DNA of 64,000 bases from Hymenobacter aquaticus (lineage in GTDB: Bacteria; Bacteroidota; Bacteroidia; Cytophagales; Hymenobacteraceae). Every line of letters starts with the position of its first letter. The first letter of the stretch is position 1. A program made the position numbers and the translations under genes. Shown here one piece after another: positions 51,875-60,585 of the stretch. The DNA lies in the NCBI RefSeq assembly GCF_004765605.1, contig NZ_SRLC01000001.1, forward strand, positions 2,356,001-2,420,000, written 5' to 3'. The notes under the pieces were generated by a model. The model had not been told where the DNA came from. It saw only the letters and a list, made by a program, of their open reading frames with translations, and did no database searches.

Positions 51875-51888
51875 CTAACGAATGTTAG
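51875..51888. promoter_or_regulatory. Putative PaaR operator 2, before paaA
   Basis: CTAACGAATGTTAG forms the core of a longer palindrome with 9-base arms, TTAACTAAC and GTTAGTTAA (51871-51892). It shares the CTAAC-R-AA-Y-GTT-W-G core with operator 1. A near-consensus -7 box (TAAACTTTG, one base too long) overlaps its right edge, 11 bases before paaA. Confidence 0.7.
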
Positions 51889-51908
51889 TTAAACTTTGTT
51901 GAAAGCGC

Positions 51909-52862
51909 ATGGAAACGGTAGAAATCAACCTCGAAGAGCAGTTTCAGGCCCGCATCGACGCGGACGTCCGCATTGAGCCCAAAGACTGGATGCCAGATGC
52001 GTACCGCAAGACGCTGATCCGGCAAATTTCCCAGCACGCCCACTCCGAGCTGGTCGGCATGCTGCCCGAAGGCAACTGGATTACCCGGGCCCCTTCGCTG
52101 AAGCGCAAGTCCATCCTGCTGAGCAAAGTGCAGGACGAAGCCGGCCACGGCCTCTACCTCTACTCGGCCGCCGAAACCCTGGGCGCCTCGCGCGACCAGA
52201 TGCTGGCCGACCTGCACTCGGGCAAGGCTAAATATTCCAGCATTTTCAACTACCCTACCCTGAGCTGGGCCGATATGGGTACCGTGGGCTGGCTCGTGGA
52301 TGGGGCCGCCATTCTGAACCAGGTGCCGCTCTGCCGCACCTCGTATGGCCCCTACGCCCGGGCTATGGTGCGGGTGTGCAAGGAAGAAAGTTTCCACCAG
52401 CGCCAGGGCTTCGAAATCATGCAGACCCTGTGCGAGGGCGCGCCCGAGCAGAAAGCCATGGCCCAGGAAGCCCTGAACCGCTGGTGGTGGCCCACGCTGA
52501 TGATGTTTGGCCCCAAGGACGCCGACTCGCCCAACACCGAGCAGAGCATGAAGTGGCGCATCAAGCGCTTCACCAACGACGAGCTGCGCCAGAAATTCGT
52601 GGACATGATGGTGCCCCAGGCCGAGTTCCTGGGCCTGACTGTACCCGACCCCGCGCTGAAGTGGAACGAAACCAAAAAGGGTTACGACTTCGGCGACGTG
52701 AACTGGGAGGAATTCTGGAACGTGGTGAAGGGTAACGGCATGTGCAACAAGGACCGCCTCGGGGCCCGCGTCAAAGCCCACGAGGAAGGTGCCTGGGTGC
52801 GCGAAGCCGCCCTGGCCCACGCCAAAAAGCGCGCCGAGCGCGCCGAAACGCAGGCCGCGTAA
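51909..52862 (+). CDS. paaA: Phenylacetyl-CoA epoxidase catalytic subunit PaaA
   Basis: 317 aa. Di-iron monooxygenase subunit that forms the 1,2-epoxide on the aromatic ring of phenylacetyl-CoA. Carboxylate-bridged iron ligands are visible in [12 protein letters not shown] and [15 protein letters not shown]. Length matches E. coli PaaA (309). It carries the second operator just upstream, so paaA begins its own regulated transcript. Confidence 0.96.
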   Translation: METVEINLEEQFQARIDADVRIEPKDWMPDAYRKTLIRQISQHAHSELVGMLPEGNWITRAPSLKRKSILLSKVQDEAGHGLYLYSAAETLGASRDQMLADLHSGKAKYSSIFNYPTLSWADMGTVGWLVDGAAILNQVPLCRTSYGPYARAMVRVCKEESFHQRQGFEIMQTLCEGAPEQKAMAQEALNRWWWPTLMMFGPKDADSPNTEQSMKWRIKRFTNDELRQKFVDMMVPQAEFLGLTVPDPALKWNETKKGYDFGDVNWEEFWNVVKGNGMCNKDRLGARVKAHEEGAWVREAALAHAKKRAERAETQAA

Positions 52863-52884
52863 GGAGCTTGAGTTGCTAGAAAGA

Positions 52885-52986
52885 ACGTCATTCCGAGCGT
52901 AGTCGAGGAATCTCGCGTGCTGATGTTGTGGTAGTAATTTGAATTACCACTGCACGCGAGATGTCTCGCTTTGCTCGACATGACGG
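52885..52986. repeat. REP-like element, family 1, between paaA and paaB
   Basis: AACGTCATTCCGAGCGTAGTC at the left is roughly mirrored by GCTTTGCTCGACATGACG at the right; the centre CTCGCGTGCTGATG pairs with ACTGCACGCGAG. It is part of the operon transcript. Confidence 0.85.
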
Positions 52987-53038
52987 CCAATATTAACCGT
53001 GAAACTCACCATTTCACAAGTTCACCATTTCACCTCCG

Positions 53039-53326
53039 ATGAACCAATCCGAATGGCCGCTGTGGGAAGTTTTCATCCGCAGCAAGCAGGGCCTCGACCA
53101 TAAGCACGTGGGCAGCCTGCACGCCGCCGACGCCACCATGGCCATCCAGAATGCCCGCGACGTGTACACCCGCCGCCTCGAAGGCATCAGCATCTGGGTC
53201 GTGGAAAGCCAGCACGTGCACGCCTCCAACCCCGACGACGCCGAGGCCTTCTACGACCCGGCCAACGACAAAGTGTATCGGCACCCGACCTTCTACCAGG
53301 TTCCGGACTCCATCAAGCACATGTAA
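53039..53326 (+). CDS. paaB: Phenylacetyl-CoA epoxidase subunit PaaB
   Basis: 95 aa, same length as E. coli PaaB. WEVFIRSKQGLDHKHVGSLH and NARDVYTRRLEGISIWVVES are highly typical. A non-catalytic bridging subunit of the PaaABC complex. 11 bases separate it from paaC. Confidence 0.95.
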   Translation: MNQSEWPLWEVFIRSKQGLDHKHVGSLHAADATMAIQNARDVYTRRLEGISIWVVESQHVHASNPDDAEAFYDPANDKVYRHPTFYQVPDSIKHM

Positions 53327-53337
53327 TTCTGCGCCTT

Positions 53338-54141
53338 ATGCAAGTTGCCCCTTCCGAAACCGCCGCCCTGAACTCGTACTCGCCCGAACGGCGGCAGCAG
53401 CTGTTCAGCTACGTGCTGCAATTGGCCGATACCAGCCTGATTCTGGGCCACCGCCTCTCGGAATGGTGCGGGCACGGGCCGGTGCTGGAGCAGGACCTGG
53501 CCATGGCCAACATTGCCCTCGACTTGCTGGGCGAAACCCGCAGCCTCTACCAGTACGCCGCCGAGCTGGAAGGAAAGGGCCGCACCGAAGACGACCTGGC
53601 CTTTTTGCGCCTGGCGGTGGAGTACCGGAACCCGCTGCTGGTGGAGCAACCCAACGGCGACTTCGCCGACACCGTGACCCGGCAGTTCTTGTTCGACAAC
53701 TTCCACTACCACTTTCTGCGGGAGCTTAAAACCAGCCCCGATGAGCGCCTGGCCGCCATTGCCGAAAAGGCCGTGAAGGAAGCCGCTTACCATTTGAAAT
53801 GGAGCTCGGAGTGGATGATCCGCCTCGGCGACGGCACGGAGGAAAGCCGCAAGCGCCTCGACAAAGCCCTGGATACCCTCTGGCGCTACTCCGGCGAATT
53901 GACCAAGCCCACGGCTACCGAACAGGCCCTGCAAGCGGCCGGTATCATCCCTGATTACGCCACGTTGCTGCCCGCTATGGAAGCCCACCTGCACCACGTG
54001 TTTCAGGAAGCCACCGTGCCCGTGCCCCAGGGCGTGTTCATGATGACCGGCGGCAAGGAAGGCCGGCACACTGAGCACCTGGGCTATATTCTGGCCGAGC
54101 TGCAATACATGCAGCGCACTTATCCGGGCATGCAATGGTAA
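53338..54141 (+). CDS. paaC: Phenylacetyl-CoA epoxidase structural subunit PaaC
   Basis: 267 aa ferritin-like helical protein that pairs with PaaA in the epoxidase. LADTSLILGHRLSEWCGHGP, MANIALDLLGETRSLYQYAA and AAYHLKWSSEWMIRLGDGTE are typical. It resembles PaaA in fold but is not expected to bind the catalytic irons. The stop overlaps paaD by seven bases. Confidence 0.95.
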   Translation: MQVAPSETAALNSYSPERRQQLFSYVLQLADTSLILGHRLSEWCGHGPVLEQDLAMANIALDLLGETRSLYQYAAELEGKGRTEDDLAFLRLAVEYRNPLLVEQPNGDFADTVTRQFLFDNFHYHFLRELKTSPDERLAAIAEKAVKEAAYHLKWSSEWMIRLGDGTEESRKRLDKALDTLWRYSGELTKPTATEQALQAAGIIPDYATLLPAMEAHLHHVFQEATVPVPQGVFMMTGGKEGRHTEHLGYILAELQYMQRTYPGMQW

Positions 54142-54641
54142 CAACGGCACCCACCGAGGAACACATCTGGCAGCTGCTGGAAGAAGTGTCGGACCCCGAG
54201 GTGCCCGTGCTCAGCATTCTGGATCTGGGCATCGTGCGCGGCGTGCAGGTGCAGGGCGAGCAAGTCACGGTCAGCATCACGCCGACCTACTCCGGCTGCC
54301 CGGCCATGAACACCATTGCCACCGAAATCCGGCTGCGGCTGCTGGCTGAGGGCATACCCAACGTAACCATTCACAATCAGCTCAGCCCGGCCTGGACCAC
54401 CGATTGGATGAGCCAGGCCGGCCGCGAGAAGCTGGAAGCATACGGCATTGCCCCGCCTGTGGACGGCACTGCCACCGGCCACATACTCAACCTCTTCGGC
54501 AAGGACACCGCCGTGCGCTGCCCGCTCTGCAAATCCGAAAACACCCACCTCGTCAGTCAGTTCGGCTCCACGGCCTGCAAAGCCCACTACCAGTGCGACG
54601 ACTGCCACGAGCCCTTCGACTACTTCAAATGCCACGCCTAG
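54135..54641 (+). CDS. paaD: PaaD, maturation factor for the epoxidase
   Basis: 168 aa. N-terminal MIP18/DUF59 domain (DPEVPVLSILDLGIVRGVQV, SGCPAMNTIATEI) followed by a C-terminal zinc-ribbon-like segment with CPLC, CDDC and a final Cys-His. PaaD-type proteins help iron delivery or assembly. Overlapping start within paaC confirms the operon. Confidence 0.93.
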   Translation: MVTTAPTEEHIWQLLEEVSDPEVPVLSILDLGIVRGVQVQGEQVTVSITPTYSGCPAMNTIATEIRLRLLAEGIPNVTIHNQLSPAWTTDWMSQAGREKLEAYGIAPPVDGTATGHILNLFGKDTAVRCPLCKSENTHLVSQFGSTACKAHYQCDDCHEPFDYFKCHA

Positions 54642-54644
54642 CGA

Positions 54645-54757
54645 ATTAGTGACTTAGTGATTTAGTGAATTTTATGTGCAAGCCCGCGCAAATGGCGCCA
54701 GCGGAACAACTCACTAAATCACCAACTCACTAATTCGCTAAATCACTAAATCACTCT
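54645..54757. repeat. Inverted repeat of short TTAGTGA steps, family 6, between paaD and paaH
   Basis: Left: repeated AGTGA/TTAGTGA steps (AATTAGTGACTTAGTGATTT). Right: the complement, TCACTAA steps (AACTCACTAATTCGCTAAAT). About 35 bases of unrelated sequence lie between. The two halves can pair over at least 20 bases. One copy in the window. Confidence 0.75.
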
Positions 54758-55936
54758 ATGATCATCGGAATTATCGGCAGCGGCGCTATGGGCGCGGGAA
54801 TTGCGCAAGTCGTAGCCACCGCCGGCCACACGGTGCGTCTCCTCGACCAGAACCGCCAGGCCCTGGACCGTGCCGGTAAGTCGATACAAGGCAGCCTGGA
54901 CAAGCTGGCCGAGAAGGGCAAGCTGACCACTGAGCAGGCCGCTGAGATTTTCGGCCGCCTGCACCTTACCCAGGACATTGGCGCTTTCAACGACTGTGAG
55001 CTGGTGCTCGAAGCCATTGTGGAAGACCTGACCGTGAAGCAGCAGCTATTTCGGGAGGTGGAAATGATGGTGCCTGACACCTGCATTCTGGCCTCCAACA
55101 CCTCTTCACTGTCCATTGCCTCCATTGCCGCGGCCTGCCAGAAGCCCGAGCGGTTTATCGGCATTCACTTTTTCAACCCCGCGCCCATTATGCAGCTGGT
55201 CGAAGTCATTCCGGCCGTGCAAACGCGCCCCGGGCTGGCCGAGCAGGTGCGGGATTTGGTACAAAGCTGGGGCAAGCTGCCGGTCCTGACCAAGGACACG
55301 CCGGGCTTTATCGTGAACCGCGTGGCCCGGCCCTTTTACGGCGAGGCCATCCGCATGCAGGAAGAAGGCATTGCTGATATGCCCACCATCGACTGGGCTT
55401 TGACCGAGCTGGGCGGCTTCCGCATGGGCCCGTTCACGCTGATGGATTTCATCGGCCACGACGTCAATTACCGGGTTACGGAGTCGGTTTTCACCGCCTT
55501 TTTCTTCGACCCGCGCTTTAAGCCCTCCTTTACCCAGAAGCGCCTGTTCGAAGCCGGCTACTACGGCCGCAAGTCGGGCCGGGGCTTCTACAGCTACGCC
55601 GAAGGGGCCGTGCCGCCCGAGCCCACCCGCGACGAAGCCCTGGGCCGCCTGATCCTGAACCGGGTGCTGGCCATGCTCATCAACGAGGCCGTGGACGCGC
55701 TGCACCTGAACGTGGCTTCCCGGGACGACCTGGAGCTGGCCATGACCAAGGGCGTGAATTATCCCAAGGGCCTGCTGGCCTGGGCCGACGAGTTGGGCTT
55801 GCCCACCGTGCTGGCCACCCTCGACGACCTCTACGCCGAATACCACGAGGACCGGTACCGCGCCAGCGCCCTGCTGCGCCGTATGGTCCGCCAGAATCAG
55901 ACGTTTTTCCAGCATGAGTCAGCCCTCAGCCGCTAG
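54758..55936 (+). CDS. paaH: 3-hydroxyadipyl-CoA dehydrogenase
   Basis: 392 aa. NAD-dependent oxidation of 3-hydroxyadipyl-CoA in the late, beta-oxidation-like part of the pathway. Rossmann motif IGIIGSGAMGAGIAQV at residues 2-17, catalytic His region RFIGIHFFNPAPIMQLVEVI, and a duplicated C-terminal 3HCDH domain (GFIVNRVARPFYGEA; then RLILNRVLAMLINEAVDALH). Shorter than E. coli PaaH (475). The last 23 bases overlap paaI. Confidence 0.93.
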   Translation: MIIGIIGSGAMGAGIAQVVATAGHTVRLLDQNRQALDRAGKSIQGSLDKLAEKGKLTTEQAAEIFGRLHLTQDIGAFNDCELVLEAIVEDLTVKQQLFREVEMMVPDTCILASNTSSLSIASIAAACQKPERFIGIHFFNPAPIMQLVEVIPAVQTRPGLAEQVRDLVQSWGKLPVLTKDTPGFIVNRVARPFYGEAIRMQEEGIADMPTIDWALTELGGFRMGPFTLMDFIGHDVNYRVTESVFTAFFFDPRFKPSFTQKRLFEAGYYGRKSGRGFYSYAEGAVPPEPTRDEALGRLILNRVLAMLINEAVDALHLNVASRDDLELAMTKGVNYPKGLLAWADELGLPTVLATLDDLYAEYHEDRYRASALLRRMVRQNQTFFQHESALSR

Positions 55937-56348
55937 TAAGGAGCGGGCCGAAGCCGTGAAAGAGCGCATGCTTCGGCACGACGCCTTCAGCCAGCTGCTG
56001 GGCCTGAAAGTAGACGAAGTAGGCCCCGGCTACTGCCGCCTGCACTTCACCGTGCGCCCCGACATGCTCAACGGTTTCCAGGCCCTACACGGCGGCGTCA
56101 CGTTTTCGGCCGCCGACTCGGCGTTTGCCTTCGCCTGCAACAGCCACGGCCGCCAGAGCGTGGGCCTCACCGTCACCATCAACTACCTCGAAGCCGGCAA
56201 GCTCGGCGACGTCATCACCGTGGAAGCCCGGGAAGAAAGCCTCAAGCACAAGGTGGGCGTGTATGCCATTCGCCTGACCAACCAGCACGGCACGCTGCTA
56301 GCCTTGTTCAAAGGCACGGCTTACCGCACCAGCAATGAAATTTTGTGA
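55914..56348 (+). CDS. paaI: Hydroxyphenylacetyl-CoA thioesterase PaaI
   Basis: 144 aa hot-dog thioesterase. Core motif FQALHGGVTFSAADSAFAFACN with the catalytic Asp, and GLTVTINYLEAGKLGDVITV. PaaI releases CoA from stalled or side-product thioesters. The start ATG at 55914 lies inside paaH (overlap of 23 bases); the family length is about 140, which supports it. Confidence 0.93.
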   Translation: MSQPSAASKERAEAVKERMLRHDAFSQLLGLKVDEVGPGYCRLHFTVRPDMLNGFQALHGGVTFSAADSAFAFACNSHGRQSVGLTVTINYLEAGKLGDVITVEAREESLKHKVGVYAIRLTNQHGTLLALFKGTAYRTSNEIL

Positions 56349-56361
56349 GACATTACTAGCC

Positions 56362-56460
56362 CGTCATGTCGAGCCTTAGCGAGACATCTCGCGTGCTGAT
56401 GTTGGAATAGTGTCTAATTACCATTGCACGCGAGATGCTTCGCTGCGCTCTGCATGACGT
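56362..56460. repeat. REP-like element, family 1, between paaI and paaJ
   Basis: CGTCATGTCGAGCCTTAGCG at the left, CGCTGCGCTCTGCATGACG at the right; centre CTCGCGTGCTGATG against TTGCACGCGAG. Confidence 0.85.
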
Positions 56461-56481
56461 TCTTAAACTGAGAAACACCCC

Positions 56482-57687
56482 ATGAAGCAAGCCTATCTAG
56501 TTGACGGAATCCGCACGCCCATCGGCAATTTCGGCGGCAGCCTGTCCAGCATCCGCCCCGACGATATGGCGGCCCTGGTCATTCAGGAGCTGCTCCGGCG
56601 CAATGCCGGCGTCGACCCGGCCGCCGTGGCCGATGTGCTGCTGGGCTGCGCCAACCAGGCCGGGGAAGACAACCGCAACGTGGCCCGCATGGCCTTGCTG
56701 CTGGCCGGCCTGCCCACCTCGGTGCCCGGCGAAACCGTCAACCGCCTCTGCGCCTCGGGCCTCTCGGCCAGCATTGCCGCGGCCCGCGCCATCCAGAGCG
56801 GCGACGGGGACCTGTTCATCTCCGGCGGCGTGGAAAGCATGACCCGCGCGCCCTACGTCATGTCCAAGCCCAGCAAGGCCTTCGGCACCGACTCGGAAAT
56901 GTACGATTCGAGCTTCGGCTGGCGCTTTGTGAATGAGAAGCTGGAGGCCCTGTACGGCACCGACGCCATGGGCGAAACGGCCGAAAACCTGGTGGACCAG
57001 TACCACATCAGCCGCGAAGATCAGGACCAGTTTGCCTACGAGTCGCACCAGCGCGCCGGCCGGGCCCGGGACTCGGGCCGCTTCCGGGAGGAAATCGTGG
57101 CCGTGCCCATTCCCCAGCGCAAGGGTGAGCCACTGCTGTTTGCGGAGGATGAGTTTATTAAGTCGGAAACCACGCTCGACGTGCTGGCCAAGCTACGGCC
57201 CGCGTTTCGCAAGAACGGCTCGGTGACGGCCGGCAACTCCTCGGGCCTGAACGACGGCGCGGCGGCCTTGCTCTGGGCTTCGGAAGACGGCCTGAAGCAG
57301 CACAGCCTCACGCCCCGAGCCCGGTTAGTGGCTATGGGCGTAGCCGGTGTGGAGCCCCGCACGATGGGTATCGGGCCGGTGCCGGCCTCCCAGCTGGCGC
57401 TGAAGAAAGCTGGCCTCACGCTCGACCAGATGGACATTATCGAGTTCAACGAAGCCTTTGCTGCCCAAACGCTGGCCTGCGTGCGGGGTCTGGGCCTGGA
57501 AGGCTCCGACCCGCGCATCAACCCCAACGGCGGGGCCATTGCCCTGGGCCACCCGCTGGGCATGAGCGGGGCCCGCATCCTGAACACGGCCGCCCTGGAG
57601 CTGCAGAAGCAAAACAAGCGCTACGCCCTCATTACCATGTGCGTGGGCGTGGGTCAGGGCTACGCGGCCATCATCGAAAAGGTATGA
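56482..57687 (+). CDS. paaJ: 3-oxoadipyl-CoA thiolase
   Basis: 401 aa thiolase that cleaves 3-oxoadipyl-CoA (and the dehydrosuberyl analogue) to succinyl-CoA and acetyl-CoA. Active-site Cys in NRLCASGLSASIAAARAI, His in GGAIALGHPLGMSGARI, and the second Cys in ITMCVGVGQGYA. Its TGA overlaps the ATG of paaY. Confidence 0.95.
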   Translation: MKQAYLVDGIRTPIGNFGGSLSSIRPDDMAALVIQELLRRNAGVDPAAVADVLLGCANQAGEDNRNVARMALLLAGLPTSVPGETVNRLCASGLSASIAAARAIQSGDGDLFISGGVESMTRAPYVMSKPSKAFGTDSEMYDSSFGWRFVNEKLEALYGTDAMGETAENLVDQYHISREDQDQFAYESHQRAGRARDSGRFREEIVAVPIPQRKGEPLLFAEDEFIKSETTLDVLAKLRPAFRKNGSVTAGNSSGLNDGAAALLWASEDGLKQHSLTPRARLVAMGVAGVEPRTMGIGPVPASQLALKKAGLTLDQMDIIEFNEAFAAQTLACVRGLGLEGSDPRINPNGGAIALGHPLGMSGARILNTAALELQKQNKRYALITMCVGVGQGYAAIIEKV

Positions 57688-58283
57688 TCTACTCGTTTAA
57701 CGGGCTTGTGCCGGTCGTGCACGAGTCGGCCTTCGTGCACCCGCAGGCGGCCGTCACCGGCAACGTCATCATCGGCCGCAACGTGTACATCGGGCCGGGT
57801 GCCGCCATTCGCGGCGACTGGGGCCAGATTATCATCGAGGACAACTGCAACGTGCAGGAAAACTGCACCGTCCATATGTTTCCCGGCACCACGACGCGGC
57901 TCAAGGAAATGGCCCACATCGGCCACGGCGCCATTATCCACGGGGCCACCGTGGGCCGCAACGTGCTGGTGGGCATGAACGCCGTGCTCATGGACCGGGT
58001 GGAAATTGGCGACGAAAGCATCATTGGGGCCTTGAGCTTTATCCGGGCCGACGAAGTCATTCCGCCCCGCAGCCTGGTGGTGGGCAATCCGCACAAAATT
58101 ATCCGGCAGGTGAGCGACGAGATGCTGCGCTGGAAAACCGAAGGCACCCACGTCTACATGCAGCTCCCCGCCGATTTGCACGCCACCCTCCAGCCCTGCG
58201 AGCCCTTGCGCGAAATCCCCGCCGACCGCGCCGTGCAGCAAGCCAGCTACCAGACTTGGAATGAGCGCAAAACAGCTTCTTAG
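57684..58283 (+). CDS. paaY: PaaY, gamma-carbonic-anhydrase-like hexapeptide protein
   Basis: 199 aa left-handed beta-helix protein. Hexapeptide repeats run from GNVIIGRNVYIGPGAAIRGD to VGRNVLVGMNAVLMDRVEIG, with metal-binding His in VHMFPGT and IGHGAIIHGA. E. coli PaaY is a thioesterase for toxic ring-hydroxylated CoA intermediates. The ATG at 57684 overlaps the paaJ stop; homologs begin with this MIYSFNG-type peptide. Confidence 0.9.
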   Translation: MIYSFNGLVPVVHESAFVHPQAAVTGNVIIGRNVYIGPGAAIRGDWGQIIIEDNCNVQENCTVHMFPGTTTRLKEMAHIGHGAIIHGATVGRNVLVGMNAVLMDRVEIGDESIIGALSFIRADEVIPPRSLVVGNPHKIIRQVSDEMLRWKTEGTHVYMQLPADLHATLQPCEPLREIPADRAVQQASYQTWNERKTAS

Positions 58284-58298
58284 CCTGACACTCATAGA

Positions 58299-58397
58299 AC
58301 GTCATGTCGAGCAAAGCGAGACATCTCGCGTGCTGACGTTGCAGGAGTAATTAGATTACCATGGCACGCGAGATGTCTCGCTCTGCTCGACATGACA
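58299..58397. repeat. REP-like element, family 1, between paaY and paaZ
   Basis: ACGTCATGTCGAGCAAAGCG at the left and GCTCTGCTCGACATGACA at the right; best-preserved copy of the family. Centre CTCGCGTGCTGACG against TGGCACGCGAG. Confidence 0.88.
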
Positions 58398-58446
58398 TAC
58401 GCAAGCAGGTTTTCTCCCTTCCAAACCTTCCTCCTTTCCCCTACCC

Positions 58447-60498
58447 ATGACTCCCATCCTCGAAAACTACGCGCTGGGCCGCTGGACGGCCGGCTCGGGC
58501 GAGCAGCACGAGCTTTACGACGCCTCCACCGGCGAAGTCATTGCCATTGCCAACGGTGAAGGCCTCGACTACGCGGCTATGATGGACTACGCCCGCCGCA
58601 CCGGTAATAAGGCCCTGCGCAAGATGACCTTCCACGAGCGGGGCCGCATGATCAAGGCCCTGGCCCTGCACCTCGACAGCAAAAAGGAAGACTTCTACAC
58701 CCTGAGCTACCGTAGCGGGGCCACCCGCGCCGACTCCTGGATTGACATCGAAGGCGGCATCGGCAACCTGTTTGCCAACGCCTCGCTGCGCCGCAAATTC
58801 CCCGACAAGCCCTTCTACGTCGAGTCCGACCCGATTGCGCTGTCGAAAGCCGGCAACTTCATGGGCCACCACATCCTGGTGCCTAAGGAAGGCGTGGCGG
58901 TGCACATCAACGCCTACAACTTCCCGATCTGGGGAATGCTGGAGAAAATTGCGGTGAACCTGCTGGCCGGCATGCCCGCCATTGTGAAGCCGGCCGTGCC
59001 CACGGCCTACCTCACCGAGGCCGTGGTGCGCGAAATTATTGCCTCCAAAATCCTGCCCGAAGGCGCGCTCCAGCTCGTCTGCGGCACCGGCCAGGGCATT
59101 CTGGACCACGTCACCTACCAGGACGTCGTCACCTTTACCGGCTCGGCCGAAACCGGCCGCAAGCTCAAGGCTCACCCCCGGATTCTCTCGGAAGCCGTGC
59201 CCTTCAACATGGAGGCCGACTCGCTGAACTCGGCCGTGCTGGGCCCCGACGCCGTGCCCGGCACCGCGGAGTTCGACCTGTTCATCAAGGAAATCCGCAA
59301 GGAAATGACGGCCAAGGCCGGGCAGAAGTGCACCGCCATCCGCCGCGTTATCGTGCCCGAAAACCTGGTGGAGGATGTGCAGATTGCTCTGGGCAAAGCC
59401 CTGGCCCAAACCACCGTGGGCCACCCGCAGGCCGAAGGCGTGCGGATGGGCGCGCTGGTCAATATGACCCAGGCCAACCGCGTGCGGGAGCAGGTGCGGG
59501 CCCTGGCCAAGAACACGCCCATCGTGTACGGCGACCTGGACAACGTGCAGGTTATCGGGGCCGACTGCAAAACCGGCGCGTTTATGTCGCCCATTGTGCT
59601 GCTGAACTCCGAGCCGTTCAAGTTTACCGACACCCACGAGGTGGAAGCTTTCGGGCCGGTGAGCACCATTATGCCCTACAAGGACCTCGACGAGGCCATT
59701 ACCCTGTCGAATATGGGCAAAGGCTCGTTGGTGTGCTCGGTGGCGACCAACGACCCGCGCACGGCCCAGGACTTTGTGCTGGGCGCGGCCACCCACCACG
59801 GCCGGATCCTGGTTATCAACGAGGAAGTGGCCAAGGAAAGCACCGGGCACGGCTCGCCCCTGCCCCTGCTCATTCACGGCGGCCCCGGCCGGGCCGGCGG
59901 CGGCCAGGAAATGGGCGGCATGCGCGGCGTGGAGCACTTTATGCAGCGCGTCGCCATTCAGGGCTCCCCCACGATGATTACGGCCATTACGGAGGTGTAT
60001 CAGCCCAAGGCCCGGCAGACGGAGCGCGACAAGCACCCTTTCCAGCACTACTTCGAGGAGCTGGCCATCGGGCAGACCTACACCACCCACCGCCACACCG
60101 TCACGGAAGCCGACATTACGGCCTTCGCCCAGGTGTCGGGCGACAATTTCTACGCCCACGTCGATGCTACTTCCCTGGAAGGCACGCTGTTCACCGGCCG
60201 GGTGGCCCACGGCTACTACATCCTAAGCAAGGCTGCCGGCATGTTCGTGGACCCGCGCAAGGGCCCGGTGCTGCTCAACTACGGCCTCGATGAGTGCCGC
60301 TTCACCAAGCCCGTGTACCCGGGCATGACCATCGGCGTGAAGCTGACCGTGAAGGAGAAAATCGGCCAGGAAAAGCGCGACGCCGAAGACGTAGCCAAGG
60401 GCATCGTGCGCTGGCTGGTCGACGTATCGGACGAAACCGGCGAAACCGTAGCCGTAGCCACCATTCTGACAATGGTCAAGAAGAAAAACCAGGAGTAG
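58447..60498 (+). CDS. paaZ: Bifunctional ring-opening enzyme PaaZ
   Basis: 683 aa fusion, full length compared with E. coli PaaZ (681). The N-terminal aldehyde dehydrogenase (residues 1-520) has HINAYNFPIWGMLEK, VVTFTGSAETGRKL and the catalytic Cys in KAGQKCTAIRRVI; the C-terminal MaoC-type hydratase (about 535-683) has FAQVSGDNFYAHVDA with Asp and His. It opens oxepin-CoA by hydrolysis and oxidises the resulting aldehyde, channelling a reactive intermediate. Confidence 0.96.
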   Translation: MTPILENYALGRWTAGSGEQHELYDASTGEVIAIANGEGLDYAAMMDYARRTGNKALRKMTFHERGRMIKALALHLDSKKEDFYTLSYRSGATRADSWIDIEGGIGNLFANASLRRKFPDKPFYVESDPIALSKAGNFMGHHILVPKEGVAVHINAYNFPIWGMLEKIAVNLLAGMPAIVKPAVPTAYLTEAVVREIIASKILPEGALQLVCGTGQGILDHVTYQDVVTFTGSAETGRKLKAHPRILSEAVPFNMEADSLNSAVLGPDAVPGTAEFDLFIKEIRKEMTAKAGQKCTAIRRVIVPENLVEDVQIALGKALAQTTVGHPQAEGVRMGALVNMTQANRVREQVRALAKNTPIVYGDLDNVQVIGADCKTGAFMSPIVLLNSEPFKFTDTHEVEAFGPVSTIMPYKDLDEAITLSNMGKGSLVCSVATNDPRTAQDFVLGAATHHGRILVINEEVAKESTGHGSPLPLLIHGGPGRAGGGQEMGGMRGVEHFMQRVAIQGSPTMITAITEVYQPKARQTERDKHPFQHYFEELAIGQTYTTHRHTVTEADITAFAQVSGDNFYAHVDATSLEGTLFTGRVAHGYYILSKAAGMFVDPRKGPVLLNYGLDECRFTKPVYPGMTIGVKLTVKEKIGQEKRDAEDVAKGIVRWLVDVSDETGETVAVATILTMVKKKNQE

Positions 60499-60571
60499 TT
60501 TCACGCAGGGTTTCGCGGAGGTCGTCCACTGCGAAACCCTGCGCTTTACCACCCCGAAACACTGCGTGAAA
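60499..60571. repeat. Palindromic intergenic element, family 4, copy 2
   Basis: TTTCACGCAGGGTTTCGCGG at the left, CCCCGAAACACTGCGTGAAA at the right. Same family as 34785-34880 in the efflux operon. Confidence 0.8.
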
Positions 60572-60585
60572 TAACCCTCAGAAGC

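Noticed and set aside
58441..60210. 589-codon minus-strand frame opposite paaZ
   Set aside because: Antisense shadow; paaZ is full length and unambiguous.
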